From Calditrichota bacterium (GTDB lineage Bacteria; Zhuqueibacterota; Zhuqueibacteria; Zhuqueibacterales; Geothermadaptataceae), in assembly GCA_008501765.1 (NCBI GenBank), contig QQUE01000017.1:1-64000 (forward strand): DNA of 64,000 nucleotides, written 5' to 3'. Position numbers and translations under genes: made by a program. Of the stretch, positions 63,703-64,000 are shown piece by piece (the first letter of the stretch is position 1; each line of letters starts with the position of its first letter). Below the pieces are notes generated by a model. That model was not told where the DNA came from. It saw only the letters and a list, made by a program, of their open reading frames with translations, and searched no databases.

Positions 63703-64000
63703 ATGGCTGGTAATAGAAAAGTTTGGTTTATAAGTGCCGCAATTCTGGTTTTTCTTTTTGGACACATTCCACTATCCAACGCCCAACCTCGCGGAAAAGC
63801 GTTGTATGAATTGCTCAAAGATAGAAAAGAAATGAGCCGCTTAATCAAATTTGAGGGGGCACAAAATGTCTGGTGGGCTCCGGATGGAAGATCTTATATA
63901 ATAAATGAAGATAGTACATTCAAACAAGTCGATGCAGTGAGCGGTGAAAAATCGAATTTTTTTGAGGATGAAAAAATAATCGGGCAGTACAACAGAATTA
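63703..64000 (+). CDS. Start of a secreted S9 (dipeptidyl-peptidase IV-like) protein (partial)
   Basis: The first 99 codons of a gene cut by the window edge. GGGAGAGG lies 7 bases before the ATG. A signal peptide (VWFISAAILVFLFGHIPLSNAQ) is followed by ALYELLKDRKEMSRLIKFEG, then QNVWWAPDGRSYIINED and FKQVDAVSGEKSNFF, which look like the first blades of the beta-propeller of S9 peptidases (WxPDG). The catalytic hydrolase domain would lie beyond 64000. An inverted repeat AACGTGA / TCACGTT at 63638-63660 precedes it and could be an operator. Assignment is tentative. Confidence 0.6.
   Translation, partial: MAGNRKVWFISAAILVFLFGHIPLSNAQPRGKALYELLKDRKEMSRLIKFEGAQNVWWAPDGRSYIINEDSTFKQVDAVSGEKSNFFEDEKIIGQYNRI

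Overview
Organism. No rRNA, tRNA or replication marker is present, so placement is indirect. Three secreted proteins end in a tail with the NYPNPFN motif followed by a FlgD-like fold, which is the type IX secretion (T9SS) sorting domain. There is also a PorV-like outer-membrane protein, lipoproteins, a Tat-exported oxidoreductase and an RND/TolC pump. Together these indicate a Gram-negative of the Fibrobacterota-Chlorobiota-Bacteroidota sphere. The style (cohesin/dockerin secreted proteins, DUF5615/DUF433 modules, many short palindromic repeats) suits Calditrichota, KSB1 or Ignavibacteria-type lineages. This is inference. No transposase, integrase, phage gene or CRISPR array was found.

Layout. 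1-8700: tail of an unknown gene, a URO-D-family methyltransferase-like gene, a small cysteine protein, a periplasmic aldehyde-oxidoreductase-like molybdoenzyme operon on the minus strand, and mnmH. 8900-12400: an RNase II-type exonuclease and glpK. 12500-20740: two membrane proteins, prfC followed by a broken vapBC pair and a second copy of the prfC 3' end, another membrane protein, and the ABC-F gene ybiT with a terminator in its leader. 21021-21931: a six-unit tandem array of about 166 bp per unit. 22000-30600: TrpB2 and a tetR-tolC-MFP-RND efflux operon flanked by inverted copies of one repeat. 31100-40100: hemolysin III, a GH13 lipoprotein, a PorV-like protein with a T9SS-tailed lipoprotein, a broken DUF5615/DUF433 pair, a PIG-L deacetylase and CheV. 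41000-46800: a carbohydrate operon (possible phosphodiester glycosidase, GH172, URO-D-family protein, GH67-like protein). 46820-47570: a GIY-YIG nuclease gene between two direct copies of a palindrome-ended repeat. 47588-53550: an exopolysaccharide operon (heparinase/alginate-lyase-like, two glycosyltransferases, GDP-mannose/UDP-glucose dehydrogenase). 54190-64000: two large cohesin- and dockerin-containing T9SS cargo proteins around an FkbM methyltransferase, then the start of an S9 peptidase-like gene.

How it fits together. The cell appears equipped to make a uronic-acid exopolysaccharide, export glycan-active and adhesive proteins, degrade polysaccharides and pump out toxic compounds. The most unusual layer is the non-coding DNA. 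At least seven families of short repeats with inverted ends occur. Several copies sit inside other repeats, with target-site duplications and matching empty sites visible in this same window, so they have moved although no transposase is present. The GIY-YIG gene between two such repeats and the prfC 3'-end duplication around vapBC are the two best candidates for undescribed mobility mechanisms.
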